From positions 1 through 5,261 of the forward strand of contig NZ_DQDX01000009.1 of the NCBI RefSeq assembly GCF_003525665.1: a stretch of 5,261 nt of DNA, given 5' to 3'. The DNA comes from Flavobacterium sp. GTDB lineage: Bacteria; Bacteroidota; Bacteroidia; Flavobacteriales; Flavobacteriaceae. Made by a program: the position numbers and the translations under genes. Shown piece by piece: positions 5,130-5,261 of this stretch (position 1 is the first letter of the stretch; each line of letters opens with the position of its first letter). Below the pieces are notes generated by a model. It made no database searches, was not told where the DNA came from, and was given only the letters and a program-made list of their open reading frames with translations.

Positions 5130-5261
5130 ATGATACACTTAAATAAAATTCATCATATCGCCATAATTTGCTCTGATTATCAGATTTCTAAAAGATTTTA
5201 TACCGAAATTTTAGGTTTCAAAATTGTTGCAGAAGTTTTTCGAAAAGAGCGCGATTCTTAT
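5130..5261 (+). CDS. VOC-family (glyoxalase-like) metalloenzyme, YaeR/GloA2-related, 3' end outside the window
   Basis: The first 44 codons are present and the frame is open to the window edge. The protein starts MIHLNKIHHIAII, followed by SDYQISKRFYTEILGFKIVAEVF and RKERDSY. This is the first beta-alpha-beta unit of the vicinal-oxygen-chelate fold: strand with a His (H8 or H9) expected to be a metal ligand, helix with the typical S-xx-FY-xx-ILGF, then the next strand. From memory the spacing and residues closely follow E. coli YaeR (VHHIAII...SKAFY..ILGF...E.YR..RDS), a small single-domain member of the glyoxalase family with poorly defined substrate. It is divergent from the receptor gene and probably unrelated to the regulon. 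The ATG at 5130 is the natural family start. Confidence 0.85.
   Translation, partial: MIHLNKIHHIAIICSDYQISKRFYTEILGFKIVAEVFRKERDSY

Overview
This AT-rich window has the marks of a Bacteroidota chromosome, most likely Flavobacteriaceae (Flavobacterium-like). The evidence is promoter elements of the TTG / TAnnTTTG type, A-rich leaders instead of strong Shine-Dalgarno sites, a TonB-dependent receptor with an N-terminal carboxypeptidase-regulatory-like domain, and a LytS-type histidine kinase fused to a 2TM domain. The assignment rests on family and codon style, not on a database search.

Layout from left to right. Positions 1-5 hold the first bases of a minus-strand gene that starts 2 nt after the kinase stop. 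Positions 8-1351 (minus) encode the LytS-like kinase with a C-terminal 2TM domain. The 143 bp at 1352-1494 contain a structured element that resembles the Flavo-1 RNA motif. Positions 1495-2121 (minus) encode a secreted TPR-like protein. The intergenic region 2122-2302 carries divergent promoters and a tandem 9-bp repeat that looks like a LytTR-family binding site. Positions 2303-2834 (plus) are a RelE/ParE-type toxin-antitoxin pair overlapping by 8 bp. Positions 2836-4980 (minus) encode a 714-aa TonB-dependent receptor that meets the toxin gene tail to tail with 1 bp between. The intergenic region 4981-5129 carries a second copy of the tandem repeat site and divergent promoters. Positions 5130-5261 (plus) are the start of a VOC/glyoxalase-like gene related to YaeR (GloA2).

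The most interesting signal is regulatory. The TPR gene and the receptor gene, almost 3 kb apart and separated by the toxin-antitoxin pair, each have the same 37-bp upstream block (30/37 identical, no gaps). It contains two 9-bp direct repeats with a 12-bp spacer (21-bp period, two helical turns), and in both cases it sits exactly 35 bp from a -7-like element. This is the geometry of LytTR response-regulator sites. LytS-type kinases normally signal to LytTR regulators, and a kinase of that type lies next to these genes. The inferred picture is a small two-component regulon: a membrane kinase, a 2TM or LytTR partner just outside the window, and two envelope targets (a secreted TPR protein and an outer-membrane receptor). 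The toxin-antitoxin pair has been placed between the targets, and its promoter overlaps one of the regulator sites. The receptor's substrate cannot be read from the sequence.
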